Origin: Oscillospiraceae bacterium
GTDB lineage: Bacteria; Bacillota; Clostridia; Oscillospirales; Ruminococcaceae
Assembly: GCA_019423755.1 (NCBI GenBank)
Contig: JAHZAU010000003.1
Location: forward strand, 1 to 64,000
DNA length: 64,000 nucleotides
Reading direction: 5' to 3'
The notes under the pieces were generated by a model, which was given only the letters and a program-made list of their open reading frames with translations, had not been told where the DNA came from and ran no database searches. Positions 25,928-34,605 of this stretch are shown one piece after another. Position 1 is the stretch's first letter. Every line of letters starts with the position of its first letter. Both the position numbers and the translations under genes were made by a program.

Positions 25928-27235
25928 GTGTCTATCTTTGGGAAACAAGGGTTAAACGGCGTGAAGGTCCCGCACAAGAAACAGACCGCCGCCTGCGTGC
26001 CGCAGAGCATGCCCATCCCGGACCGGGTGTACATCTCGCTGCACATGCACATGGGCGCGCCGTGCACACCTCTGGTGAAAAAAGGGGATATGGTGAAGGT
26101 GGGGCAGCTGATCGGCGACAGCTCCGCCTTTATGTATGCCAAGACCCATTCCAGCGTGTCGGGAACGGTGGAGGGCATCCAATCCATGACCACCAGCTCC
26201 GGCGCGGTGGATCAGGTGGTAGTCATCGCTACCGATAAGCTGCAGACGGTGGACGAAAGCGTCCAGCCGCCGCAGGTCACCGACTACCCCAGCTTTGTCC
26301 AGGCTATTAAGGATTCCGGTCTGGTGGGACTGGGCGGCGCAGGCTTCCCGGCGCACGTGAAGTTCAATCTGAAGAATCTGGACGCTGTGGACACCCTTAT
26401 CATCAACGGGGCGGAGTGTGAGCCTTACATCACCTCCGACCACCGCACCATGCTGGATAAGACCGATTATCTGCTGCAGGGTATCCGCGCGACCCAGAAA
26501 TATATGCAGATCCCTACCGTTTACATCGGCATCGAGGACAACAAACCCGACGCCATCCAGAAGCTCACCGAAGCTACCGCGGACGACCCGTCCATTCACG
26601 TGGTGTCCCTGCGTGCCCAGTACCCCAAGGGCGCGGAGAAGGTCATCGCCTACGAGTGCTGCGGCCGGGTAATCAAGGAAGGCCAGCTGCCGTTCCAGGC
26701 GGGGCTTATCGTCAGCAACGTCACCTCCATGGCGTTTTTGGGCGAGTATCTGGCTACCGGTATGCCGCTGGTCAATAAGGTGCTGACGGTGGACGGTTCC
26801 GCCATTGCCAAGCCCCAGAATGTGATCGCTCCCATCGGCGCTACCTTCCGGGATATTATCGACTTCTGCGGCGGGTTCTCTCAGGAGCCCGGCAAGGTGC
26901 TCATGGGCGGCCCCATGATGGGTACCCCCATCTACACCCTGGACGCTCCCATGGTGAAGAACAACAACGCCCTCATCGCTTTGAGCAGGGAAGAGTCCCA
27001 GGAGCCTCAGCCCACCGCCTGCATCCGCTGCGGCCGCTGTGTCCGGGCCTGCCCCATGTCGCTGATGCCGGCCATGTTGGAATCGGCGTACAAAGCCAAA
27101 AACATCGAGGAGTTAAAGGCTTTGAAGGTGAATCTCTGTATCGAATGCGGCTGCTGCTCCTATGTCTGCCCGGCCAGAAGACCGCTGGTGCTGGCAAACC
27201 GGATCTCCAAGCGGCTGATCGCTCCCAAAAAGTAA
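25928..27235 (+). CDS. rnfC: Rnf electron transport complex subunit C
   Basis: RnfC docks NADH/NAD+ and carries FMN and two [4Fe-4S] clusters on the cytoplasmic side of the ferredoxin:NAD+ ion pump. The 435-residue protein shows a lipoyl-like N-region, GLVGLGGAGFPAHVK, the FMN/NAD region INGAECEPYITSDHR, and two cluster motifs, CIRCGRCVRACP and CIECGCCSYVCP. The start is GTG 25928 after GGGGGAAAG. It is the first gene of rnfCDGEAB, the clostridial order. Confidence 0.96.
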   Translation: MSIFGKQGLNGVKVPHKKQTAACVPQSMPIPDRVYISLHMHMGAPCTPLVKKGDMVKVGQLIGDSSAFMYAKTHSSVSGTVEGIQSMTTSSGAVDQVVVIATDKLQTVDESVQPPQVTDYPSFVQAIKDSGLVGLGGAGFPAHVKFNLKNLDAVDTLIINGAECEPYITSDHRTMLDKTDYLLQGIRATQKYMQIPTVYIGIEDNKPDAIQKLTEATADDPSIHVVSLRAQYPKGAEKVIAYECCGRVIKEGQLPFQAGLIVSNVTSMAFLGEYLATGMPLVNKVLTVDGSAIAKPQNVIAPIGATFRDIIDFCGGFSQEPGKVLMGGPMMGTPIYTLDAPMVKNNNALIALSREESQEPQPTACIRCGRCVRACPMSLMPAMLESAYKAKNIEELKALKVNLCIECGCCSYVCPARRPLVLANRISKRLIAPKK

Positions 27236-27245
27236 ACGGAGGTAA

Positions 27246-28196
27246 ATGGCGTTGAATAACAAATTGATCGTATCTTCCTCTCCCCATATTCGGGACCGCG
27301 TCACCACCAGCGATATTATGCGCGACGTGGTGCTGGCGCTTATGCCGGCGCTGGTGGCTTCGGTGCTGATCTTCGGCCTGCGGGCACTGCTGCTGACTGC
27401 GGTGTGCGCCGGGTCTTGTGTGTTGTTTGAATATGGTTCCCGCCGGCTCATGGGCCGGGAAAACACCATCTCCGATTGGAGCGCGGTGGTCACCGGCGTG
27501 CTGCTGGCCTTCAACCTGCCGGTGCAGTTCCCCCTGTGGATGGCAGTGATCGGCTGCTTCTTTGCCATTGTGGTGGTGAAGCAGCTGTTCGGCGGCCTGG
27601 GGCAGAACTTTGCAAACCCCGCTATCACCGCCCGTGTTTTCCTGCTGCTGAGCTTCTCCCAGCCGATGACCAGCTGGCTCAAGGTGGAAAACGGCCGGGC
27701 CGTTGCTGATGTGGTGGGCGCCACCCCGCTGGCCGTTATGGCAGCGGAGGGCAGCGCATCCCCCAATCTGCCCAGCTATCTGGAGATGCTGCTGGGTCAG
27801 CGCGGCGGCTGCTTGGGCGAGACCTGCATCCTGGCTCTGCTGCTGGGCGGCGCATACCTGCTGTATAAACAGGTCATCACCCCAACCATCCCGGCGGCCT
27901 TCCTGGGCGGCATTGTGGTGTTCTCGCTGCTCTTTGGCGTGGACCCCATTTACCACCTACTCAGCGGCGGCGCTGTGCTGGGCGCCTTCTTCATGGCAAC
28001 CGACTACGTCACCTCGCCCGCTACCGAAAAGGGCAAGCTGATCTTCGGTCTGGGCTGCGCCTTCCTGACCATGCTCATCCGCGTTTACGGCTCTTACCCC
28101 GAGGGTGTGTCCTATTCCATCCTGCTGATGAACATCGTAACACCGCACATCAACCGGCTGGTGCGGAGCAAACCGTTTGGAGGTGTGGCAGCATGA
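27246..28196 (+). CDS. rnfD: Rnf electron transport complex subunit D
   Basis: Integral membrane subunit with covalent FMN. The 316-residue protein has about nine helices and the likely flavinylation Thr in VVGATPLAVM, the target type of ApbE encoded upstream. GGAGG precedes ATG 27246. The stop overlaps the rnfG start. Confidence 0.94.
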   Translation: MALNNKLIVSSSPHIRDRVTTSDIMRDVVLALMPALVASVLIFGLRALLLTAVCAGSCVLFEYGSRRLMGRENTISDWSAVVTGVLLAFNLPVQFPLWMAVIGCFFAIVVVKQLFGGLGQNFANPAITARVFLLLSFSQPMTSWLKVENGRAVADVVGATPLAVMAAEGSASPNLPSYLEMLLGQRGGCLGETCILALLLGGAYLLYKQVITPTIPAAFLGGIVVFSLLFGVDPIYHLLSGGAVLGAFFMATDYVTSPATEKGKLIFGLGCAFLTMLIRVYGSYPEGVSYSILLMNIVTPHINRLVRSKPFGGVAA

Positions 28197-28720
28197 GTTT
28201 GGCAAAGGATTACGCAAAACCCACTTTGGTGCTGACCCTGATCTGCCTGGTGGTCACGGCGCTGCTGGCGCTGACCCATCAGATCACCCAGCCCATTATT
28301 GAAGCAAACAACCTGCGCATCGCCGAGGAGTCCCGCGCCGAAGTTCTGGCAGAGGCCGACGGCTTCCATGAGGTAAAAGGGGACTTCCCGGAAAACACCG
28401 TGGACGTCTACGAGGCGGACAACGGAGCCGGGTATGCCATCACCGTTACCTCCAAGGGTTACGACAGCACCCCGCTGAAGGTGATGATCGGCATCCAGGC
28501 GGACGGCGCCATCGAAAAGGTCAAGGTCCTCAGCAGCAATGAGACCCCGGGCCTGGGCTCCAAGGTCACCGAGGACAGCTTTACCGGACAGTTCGCCGGG
28601 ATGACCTCCGACGGGGTGGACGGCATGCAGATGATCAGCGGCGCCACCTATTCCTCCAAGGCCATGCGGGCCGCGGTGGAGCAGGCCTTCGCGATCTATG
28701 AAATGGTGAAAGGAGCGTAA
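28193..28720 (+). CDS. rnfG: Rnf electron transport complex subunit G
   Basis: Periplasm-facing-type subunit with one N-terminal membrane helix and a covalently bound FMN. The 175-residue protein shows the FMN-binding segment ending SGATYSSKAMR, whose Thr is the ApbE target in this family. TTTGGAGGTG precedes ATG 28193, which overlaps the rnfD stop. Confidence 0.94.
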   Translation: MSLAKDYAKPTLVLTLICLVVTALLALTHQITQPIIEANNLRIAEESRAEVLAEADGFHEVKGDFPENTVDVYEADNGAGYAITVTSKGYDSTPLKVMIGIQADGAIEKVKVLSSNETPGLGSKVTEDSFTGQFAGMTSDGVDGMQMISGATYSSKAMRAAVEQAFAIYEMVKGA

Positions 28721-28725
28721 CCGAA

Positions 28726-29409
28726 ATGGCAAAAGAAAAAATCAGTCTGCGTATCCTCACCAACGGCATCATCAAGGAAAACCCGGTCCTGGTCTTGGTT
28801 TTGGGTACCTGTCCCACTTTGGCGGTGACCACCCTTGCCAAAAACGGCATCGGCATGGGTCTGGCGGCGACCTTCGTCCTGCTGGGCTCCAACGTGGTCA
28901 TCTCGCTGCTTAAGAATATCATCCCCGATAAGGTGCGCATCCCGTGCTATATCGTGGTCATCGCAGGCTTTGTGACCCTGCTGAGCGCGCTGATGGAAGC
29001 CTACCTGCCCGACCTGTATTCGGCGCTGGGTATCTTCCTGCCGCTGATCGTCGTAAACTGCATCATCCTGGGCCGGGCGGAGATGTTCGCCAGCAAACAC
29101 GGCGTGGTCGCTTCCGCGCTGGACGGCATCGGCATGGGATTGGGCTTTACTCTGGCGCTGGTGATCATCGGCTCCATCCGTGAGATCTTGGGCTCCGGTA
29201 CCTGGTTCGGTATCCCCATCACGGCAAATCTCATCTCGCCCATCTCTATCTTCATCCTGGCTCCCGGCGGTTTCTTCGTTTACGGAGTGGTCATCGCCGC
29301 TCTCAACAAGCTCTCCAACGGCAAGGCCGTGAAGCGCAAGAGCTTCGGCTGCGAAAGCTGCCCCAACGCGGCGGCCTGCCCCAACTGCGGGAAAGGAGGC
29401 TGTGAATAA
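28726..29409 (+). CDS. rnfE: Rnf electron transport complex subunit E
   Basis: Integral membrane subunit homologous to RnfA and NqrD. The 227-residue protein has six helices and the family stretch NPVLVLVLGTCPTLAVTT. Residues after about 205 form a Cys-rich tail (CESCPNAAACPNCGKGGCE) beyond the usual end, which could bind a metal or cluster. The stop shares a base with the rnfA start. Confidence 0.94.
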   Translation: MAKEKISLRILTNGIIKENPVLVLVLGTCPTLAVTTLAKNGIGMGLAATFVLLGSNVVISLLKNIIPDKVRIPCYIVVIAGFVTLLSALMEAYLPDLYSALGIFLPLIVVNCIILGRAEMFASKHGVVASALDGIGMGLGFTLALVIIGSIREILGSGTWFGIPITANLISPISIFILAPGGFFVYGVVIAALNKLSNGKAVKRKSFGCESCPNAAACPNCGKGGCE

Positions 29410-30008
29410 TGGAACTGTTTAAAAACTTGATGTTCATCCTGGTTTCGGCCGCGGTGGTGGACAACATCGTCCTTTCCAAGTTCCTGGGCTGCTGCCCGTT
29501 TTTAGGCGTCTCCAAGAAGCTGGATTCCGCGCTGGGCATGGGCTCGGCGGTTATCTTCGTCATCCTCATGGCCACCGCTGTGACCTGGCCCATCTACACC
29601 TACATCCTGGAACCCAATGGCCTTGCCTACCTGCAGACCATCGTCTTTATCCTGGTTATCGCCACCCTGGTACAGCTGGTGGAGTTCATCCTGAAAAAGT
29701 ACGTCAAATCCCTCTATCAGGCGCTGGGTATCTACCTGCCGCTGATTACCACCAACTGCGCGGTGCTGGGCGCGACCTTGCTCAACATCCAGAACCCCTA
29801 CAACTTCCTGGAGGCCATGACCAATGCCCTGGGCGTCGGCCTGGGCTTCCTGCTGGCTATGTTCCTCTTTGCCGGGGTACGCAGCCGGGTGGAAGCTTCG
29901 GATATCCCGAAGAGCTTCCAGGGAATCAGCATCACTCTCATTGCGGCGTCCATCGTTTCCATGTCCTTTATGGGCTTTGCCAACGTCGCCAACGGGATCT
30001 TTAAGTAA
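29409..30008 (+). CDS. rnfA: Rnf electron transport complex subunit A
   Basis: Integral membrane subunit forming, with RnfE, the central pair that holds an intramembrane [2Fe-2S] cluster in studied complexes. The 199-residue protein has six helices and the conserved Cys segments LSKFLGCCPFLGVS and ITTNCAVLG. Start and stop fit tightly between rnfE and rnfB. Confidence 0.94.
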   Translation: MELFKNLMFILVSAAVVDNIVLSKFLGCCPFLGVSKKLDSALGMGSAVIFVILMATAVTWPIYTYILEPNGLAYLQTIVFILVIATLVQLVEFILKKYVKSLYQALGIYLPLITTNCAVLGATLLNIQNPYNFLEAMTNALGVGLGFLLAMFLFAGVRSRVEASDIPKSFQGISITLIAASIVSMSFMGFANVANGIFK

Positions 30009-30028
30009 AGAAAGGAGCTGCTCGAACC

Positions 30029-30823
30029 ATGCCGCAAACCATTCTGCTCCCGGTGGGCATCGTTGCTCTGACCGGGCTTTTGGCGGGGCTGCTGCTTTCG
30101 GTGGCCTCCAAGATCTTTGCCGTCCCGGTGGACGAAACGGTAACCCGCCTGCGCGCGGTGCTGCCCGGCGCCAACTGCGGCGCCTGCGGCTGTGCCGGTT
30201 GCGATGAGTATGCCGCCAAACTGGCCAAAGGCGAGGTCCCGGCCAACCTTTGTACCGTGGGCGGTGCAGCAGTGGCCGGTCAGCTGGGCGAGATCCTGGG
30301 CGTCGAGGTCGGCGCGGTGGAAGCCAAGCACGCGGTGATGAAGTGCCGCGGACATCTGGGTACTTCCGACTATATCATGGAGTACCAGGGCCCCCAGTCC
30401 TGCTCGGTCGCCAAGATGCTTTACAACGGCCGCACCAGCTGCAACTTTGCTTGCCTGGGCTACGGCGACTGTGTGGCTGCCTGCGAATACGATGCCCTGC
30501 AGATCGTCAACCATCTGGCCCGGGTCAACGACGACCTGTGCATCGGCTGCGGCGCTTGCGCCAAAGTTTGCCCCAACGCCCTGCTGGAGGTCGTTCCCCG
30601 CAGCCAGAAGGTCTTTGTCGCTTGCTCCAGCCGCGACAAGGGCGGTGACACCCGCAAGATCTGCACCAACGGCTGCATCGGCTGCCACAAGTGCGAAAAG
30701 ACCTGCGAGTTCGGCGCCATCACGGTGGACAACAACTGCGCCCATATCGACCCGGAAAAATGCACCAACTGCGGAAAATGTGCCGAGGCTTGCCCGGTAC
30801 ACTGCATCACCATCCTGGCGTAG
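30029..30823 (+). CDS. rnfB: Rnf electron transport complex subunit B
   Basis: Ferredoxin-accepting subunit. The 264-residue protein has an N-terminal membrane helix, an Fe-S domain with GANCGACGCAGCDEYA, and ferredoxin-type cluster motifs: CIGCGACAKVCP, CIGCHKCEKTCE and CTNCGKCAEACP, plus CNFACLGYGDC. It closes the operon before a terminator. Confidence 0.95.
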   Translation: MPQTILLPVGIVALTGLLAGLLLSVASKIFAVPVDETVTRLRAVLPGANCGACGCAGCDEYAAKLAKGEVPANLCTVGGAAVAGQLGEILGVEVGAVEAKHAVMKCRGHLGTSDYIMEYQGPQSCSVAKMLYNGRTSCNFACLGYGDCVAACEYDALQIVNHLARVNDDLCIGCGACAKVCPNALLEVVPRSQKVFVACSSRDKGGDTRKICTNGCIGCHKCEKTCEFGAITVDNNCAHIDPEKCTNCGKCAEACPVHCITILA

Positions 30824-30840
30824 TTTTAAAAACAAACAGC

Positions 30841-30880
30841 AAAAGAGCCTCTGTCCCAAACGGACAGGGGCTCTTTTTTG
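30841..30880 (+). terminator. Terminator after rnfB, probably bidirectional
   Basis: AGAGCCTCTGTCC (30844-30856), loop, GGACAGGGGCTCT (30862-30874), then TTTTTT. The A-run on the left also gives a T-run for the convergent EamA gene. Confidence 0.9.
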
Positions 30881-30892
30881 CAGAAAACCAAA

Positions 30893-31312
30893 CTAAAAGA
30901 CCATGACCAGCGTGCCCGCGGTGATGAGCAGCGCCCCCAGGATGGACTTGGGGCTGGCGGTCTCATGCAGCAGGGCAAAGGCGAAGATCAGGGTGAACAG
31001 GACGCTGAGTTTGTCGATGGGCGCCACCTTGGACACCGGGCCCAGCTGCAGCGCCCGATAGTAGCACAGCCAGGAAGCACCGGTAGCCAAACCAGACAGC
31101 ACCAAGAACAGGAGGCTTTTCCGAGAGATGCCGGAAAGCGCCTGCTGCTCGCCGGTGAGGAAGACCATTCCCCACGCCAGCGCCAGCACCACCAGCGTCC
31201 GGATGGCGGTCCCCAGGTTGGACGGGACGGCCTCGATACCGATTTTTGCCAGGATGGTGGTCAGTGCGGCAAACACCGCCGAACCCAACGCATAAACTGC
31301 CCACATAAACAA
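30893..31312 (-). CDS. Single-domain EamA (DMT) family transporter
   Basis: A 139-residue membrane protein of about five helices holding one EamA repeat, so it probably works as a dimer. It starts MFMWAVYALGSAVFAALTT and contains YYRALQLGPVSKVAPIDKL and the final GALLITAGTLVMVF, as in EamA proteins. The substrate is unknown. A TATAAT (minus strand) near 31350 may be its -10, but the -35 is poor. Confidence 0.85.
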   Translation of the reverse strand: MFMWAVYALGSAVFAALTTILAKIGIEAVPSNLGTAIRTLVVLALAWGMVFLTGEQQALSGISRKSLLFLVLSGLATGASWLCYYRALQLGPVSKVAPIDKLSVLFTLIFAFALLHETASPKSILGALLITAGTLVMVF

Positions 31313-31452
31313 TGCCTTCTTTCCTCCATGTGCATTTCTTTTTCTCCATTATAGTCCTCTTTTGAAAAAAGGGAAGAGGGTTTGCCACTTTCGACTATCT
31401 TTCTGCGGCTTTTCATATACTGTCCCATGCAAACAAGGGAGGTCGTTGCCAA

Positions 31453-32187
31453 ATGAGAAGAGGACTTGAGTTATGGGCGTTGGTTGGGATCGTTTTGCTG
31501 CTGGTTTTCTGCGGCGGGCTGGGGGTGGTGGCCCATCGGAGCATCCCCACCCAGGGGCAGGTGTTTTCCCCGCGGCCGGTGGTGATCTTGGACGCGGGGC
31601 ACGGCGGGCCGGACGGCGGCGCGGTGGCACCCGACGGGACGCCGGAAAAGGAGATCAATCTTTCCATCGCTCGAAAGACCCGGGACCTGTTGTCGCTGAG
31701 CGGCTTTGATGTTATAATGACAAGAGAAGATGACCGCTCCATCCACGACCCGGAGATCACCGGTATCGCCAACCAAAAGCGTTCCGACCTGTACAACCGT
31801 CTGGGCATCATCACCCAGCACCCGGAAGCGGTATTTTTGAGCATCCATCTGAACCGGTTTTCCCAATCCCAGTACCACGGGGCGCAGATGTTTTACAGCC
31901 CCAACGACCCGGATTCTTCCGTTTTGGCGCAGCTTCTCCAGGACGGCTTTGTGCAGCATCTGCAGCCGGATAATCAGCGGCAGATCAAGCCCGCCGGGGA
32001 GGAGCTGTTTTTGCTGACCCAGGCGCGCATCCCGGCGGTGCTGGTGGAGTGCGGCTTTCTTTCCAATCCGCAGGAGTGGGAAAACCTAAAGGACGAAACC
32101 TATCAAAAAAAGATCGCCTTTGTGATCCTGGACGCGCTGCTTTCCTACGAGCAGCAGACGAACCAGGCCGCGGGCGCAGCTGATTAG
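31453..32187 (+). CDS. cwlD: N-acetylmuramoyl-L-alanine amidase, CwlD-like
   Basis: An Amidase_3 zinc enzyme that cleaves the muramyl-peptide bond; CwlD members help make muramic-delta-lactam in spore cortex. The 244-residue protein has an N-terminal signal anchor (about 8-28) and all zinc-site elements: ILDAGHGGPDGGA, the Glu in TPEKEINLSIA, AVFLSIHLN and LVECGFLSNPQEW. The assignment to CwlD rests on size, single-domain layout and the sporulation-capable background. Confidence 0.8.
   Translation: MRRGLELWALVGIVLLLVFCGGLGVVAHRSIPTQGQVFSPRPVVILDAGHGGPDGGAVAPDGTPEKEINLSIARKTRDLLSLSGFDVIMTREDDRSIHDPEITGIANQKRSDLYNRLGIITQHPEAVFLSIHLNRFSQSQYHGAQMFYSPNDPDSSVLAQLLQDGFVQHLQPDNQRQIKPAGEELFLLTQARIPAVLVECGFLSNPQEWENLKDETYQKKIAFVILDALLSYEQQTNQAAGAAD
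31690..31718 (+). promoter_or_regulatory. Possible internal promoter inside cwlD
   Basis: TTGTCG (31690-31695), 17 bases, TATAAT (31713-31718). It could serve radA; pattern only. Confidence 0.25.
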
Positions 32188-32200
32188 GAGAACAAAAAGC

Positions 32201-33571
32201 ATGGCAAAGACCAAGATCAACTATATCTGCACCGAATGCGGAGCCATCCAGCCCCGCTGGATGGGGCGCTGTCCCGACTGCGGCAGCTGGAACAGCCTCA
32301 CCGAAAACATCGAAGCCCCGGCCCCCAAGGCTTCTGCCGCCGGGCTTCCCGGTGCGGCCCAGACGGCGGTGGTCCAGGCGCTGCAAAACATCGATTCCAC
32401 CGAGGAACAGCGCTATCTGACCGGAATGGGAGAGCTGAACCGGGTGCTGGGCGGCGGCATCGTGCCCGGCGCGGTGATCCTGCTCAGCGGCGACCCGGGC
32501 ATCGGCAAATCCACCCTGCTGCTGCAGATCTGCCAGACCCTTTCTCAGGAGGCTTCCGCCCTGTATTTTTCCGGTGAGGAAAGCCTGCGGCAGATCAAGC
32601 TGCGTGCCACCCGCCTGGGGGTGACCACCTCCCGGCTGAGCATCAGCGCCACTACCAACATTGAATCCGTAGTGGAAGCCATCCACCGGCTGCGGCCGGA
32701 CATTGTGATGGTGGACTCCATCCAGACCATGAACCTGTCCAGCCTCAACTCCTCCTCGGGCAGCGTCAGCCAGGTGCGGGAATGTACCCAGCTCCTGATC
32801 AACACCGCCAAGACCTTGGAGATCCCCACCTTTATCGTCGGCCATGTCAACAAGGACGGTGCCATCGCCGGACCCAAGGTCATGGAGCACATGGTGGACG
32901 CGGTACTGTACTTTGAAGGGGAGCGCAACCTGTCCTACCGTATCCTTCGGGCCATTAAAAACCGCTATGGCTCCACCAACGAGATCGGCGTCTTTGAGAT
33001 GACCGAAGGCGGCCTGGAGGAGGTCCCCAATCCTTCACTGGCTATGCTGGAAGGCCGTCCCCAGAATGTTTCCGGCACCTGCGTGGCCTGTGTCATGGAA
33101 GGGACCCGGCCCATCCTGGCGGAGGTGCAGGCACTGGTGAGCCGTACCGGATTTGGGACTCCGCGCCGCATGAGCACCGGCTTTGATTACAACCGTCTGG
33201 CCCTGCTTTTGGCGGTGCTGGAAAAGCGCTGCGGCTACTTCTTCGGCAACCTGGACGCCTACGTGAACGTGGTCGGCGGCCTGCGGTTGGACGAGCCTGC
33301 GGCGGACCTGGCCATCGCTATGGCGATGGTCTCCAACCTGGCGGACAAGACCATCCCCGACGACCTGGTGGCCTTCGGTGAGGTGGGTCTGGGAGGGGAG
33401 ATCCGAGCGGTAAACCGCGTAGCCATGCGGGTCCGCGAAGCCGAACGTCTGGGCTTTGCCCGCTGCATCCTGCCCAAATCCTGCCTGGCTTCGCTGGGCC
33501 AGGACTACCACATCCAGTTGATCGGGGTCTCCAACCTGACCCAGGCGCTGAAGGCGGCGCTGGAAGGATGA
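32201..33571 (+). CDS. radA: DNA repair protein RadA
   Basis: A RecA-like ATPase that drives branch migration. The 456-residue protein has the zinc finger CTECGAIQPRWMGRCPDCG at the N-terminus, Walker A GDPGIGKSTLLLQ, the RadA-specific KNRYGSTNEIGVFEM and a C-terminal Lon-protease-like domain (about 280-450). ATG 32201 is 13 bases after cwlD. The stop overlaps the next start as ATGA. Confidence 0.97.
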   Translation: MAKTKINYICTECGAIQPRWMGRCPDCGSWNSLTENIEAPAPKASAAGLPGAAQTAVVQALQNIDSTEEQRYLTGMGELNRVLGGGIVPGAVILLSGDPGIGKSTLLLQICQTLSQEASALYFSGEESLRQIKLRATRLGVTTSRLSISATTNIESVVEAIHRLRPDIVMVDSIQTMNLSSLNSSSGSVSQVRECTQLLINTAKTLEIPTFIVGHVNKDGAIAGPKVMEHMVDAVLYFEGERNLSYRILRAIKNRYGSTNEIGVFEMTEGGLEEVPNPSLAMLEGRPQNVSGTCVACVMEGTRPILAEVQALVSRTGFGTPRRMSTGFDYNRLALLLAVLEKRCGYFFGNLDAYVNVVGGLRLDEPAADLAIAMAMVSNLADKTIPDDLVAFGEVGLGGEIRAVNRVAMRVREAERLGFARCILPKSCLASLGQDYHIQLIGVSNLTQALKAALEG

Positions 33572-34338
33572 GCCGATGGCTTTCCCAGCCGGGACTGCCA
33601 CAGCGCAAAGTGACGCTGGCGGCGGTGTCTGCCCAGGCTCCCGAGGTGGCAGCAGCTTTGGAACAACTGGGCTGCCGGTGCATTTTGGCAAAGCCGGTGT
33701 CTGCGCTTTCCGGGCCGGTGCAGCACCATACCGACTTACAAATGTCTCACATAGGAGGCAGGGAAGTGCTGGCCGCGCCGGAAGCGCCCGCACTCCAAAA
33801 GCAGCTGGAACAAGCTGGATTTCATCTGCGGTCCGGCCCGCCGCTGCAAGCTGGCTATCCCGGAGAGATTCTTTATAATGTCGCTTTCGTGGGAGAATAT
33901 TGTTTCTGCGGCAGGAAAAACCCAGCGTATCCGATGATACAGGATATTTGTGAATATTTTAACAAATTGATCGTGCCGGTGGCGCAGGGATATTGCCGGT
34001 GTAATATCTGCGCGGTCAATGAACACGCGCTTTTGACCGAAGACCCGTCCATCGCACAGGCTGCAAAACGCTGCGGTTTGTCGGTGTGTATGGTGTCTGC
34101 GGGCGCGGTGCGGCTGGACGGCTATCCTTATGGATTCCTGGGCGGATGCTGCGGCAAGATCGGTCCAGACCAGCTGGCGTTTGCCGGTGAGCTGGAACAA
34201 CACCCGGACGCCGAGCGCATCCAGCAGTTCCTAACGGAACACGGCGTCCAGGCGGTATCTCTGCAAAGCGGCCCGCTGACCGATATCGGCGGAATCCTTC
34301 CGCTCATGCAGCAGCCGCTTACCGCAGATAAAGAATAA
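33568..34338 (+). CDS. DUF6873-type GME-fold protein
   Basis: A 256-residue protein of a family I recognise as related to the amidinotransferase (guanidino-group modifying enzyme) fold; its activity is unknown. Landmarks are ILYNVAFVGEYCFCGRK, VAQGYCRCNICAVNE and LGGCCGKIGPDQLAFAGE, with several conserved Cys. It is coupled to radA by a four-base overlap, a pairing seen in other Clostridia. The 3' half is slightly more AT-rich than its neighbours. Confidence 0.7.
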   Translation: MSRWLSQPGLPQRKVTLAAVSAQAPEVAAALEQLGCRCILAKPVSALSGPVQHHTDLQMSHIGGREVLAAPEAPALQKQLEQAGFHLRSGPPLQAGYPGEILYNVAFVGEYCFCGRKNPAYPMIQDICEYFNKLIVPVAQGYCRCNICAVNEHALLTEDPSIAQAAKRCGLSVCMVSAGAVRLDGYPYGFLGGCCGKIGPDQLAFAGELEQHPDAERIQQFLTEHGVQAVSLQSGPLTDIGGILPLMQQPLTADKE

Positions 34339-34605
34339 AGAAAAAGATAAAACGCAAAACGCAAAACCAATGTGTGATAAGAATGTACCAGAACCAAACG
34401 CACAGACGAACATATGGACAAGCCAACAGCTTAGCCTAAAACCTTATGAAATGAATCCAACGGGATTTCATATCCGCAAATTTGATTTCCCAAATCCGCT
34501 GCCCCTAATTTCGCTAAATTTCTATTTAGCGAAATTAGTATAAAAGAAAAAGGGGTATCCCCATTTTAAGCAAGAATCTGCGTCAGCTGAGGTGATGCAA
34601 CGACT
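34339..34605 (+). other. AT-rich intergenic stretch ahead of the recombinase
   Basis: No gene is seen. It holds an ATGAAAT/ATTTCAT imperfect hairpin near 34445-34472, two ATCCGC words and the 15-bp palindrome listed separately. It is much more AT-rich than the flanks. Confidence 0.6.
34505..34538 (+). repeat. 15-bp perfect palindrome upstream of the tyrosine recombinase
   Basis: CTAATTTCGCTAAAT (34505-34519) and its exact complement (34524-34538) flank a 4-nt loop. There is no T-run on either side, so it is not a normal terminator. It lies 67 bases before the recombinase gene and may be an operator or a recombination site. Confidence 0.7.

Noticed and set aside
31349..31450. Good promoter for the cwlD-like gene
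   Set aside because: A TATACT is present near 31416 but no -35 at a sensible distance was found.
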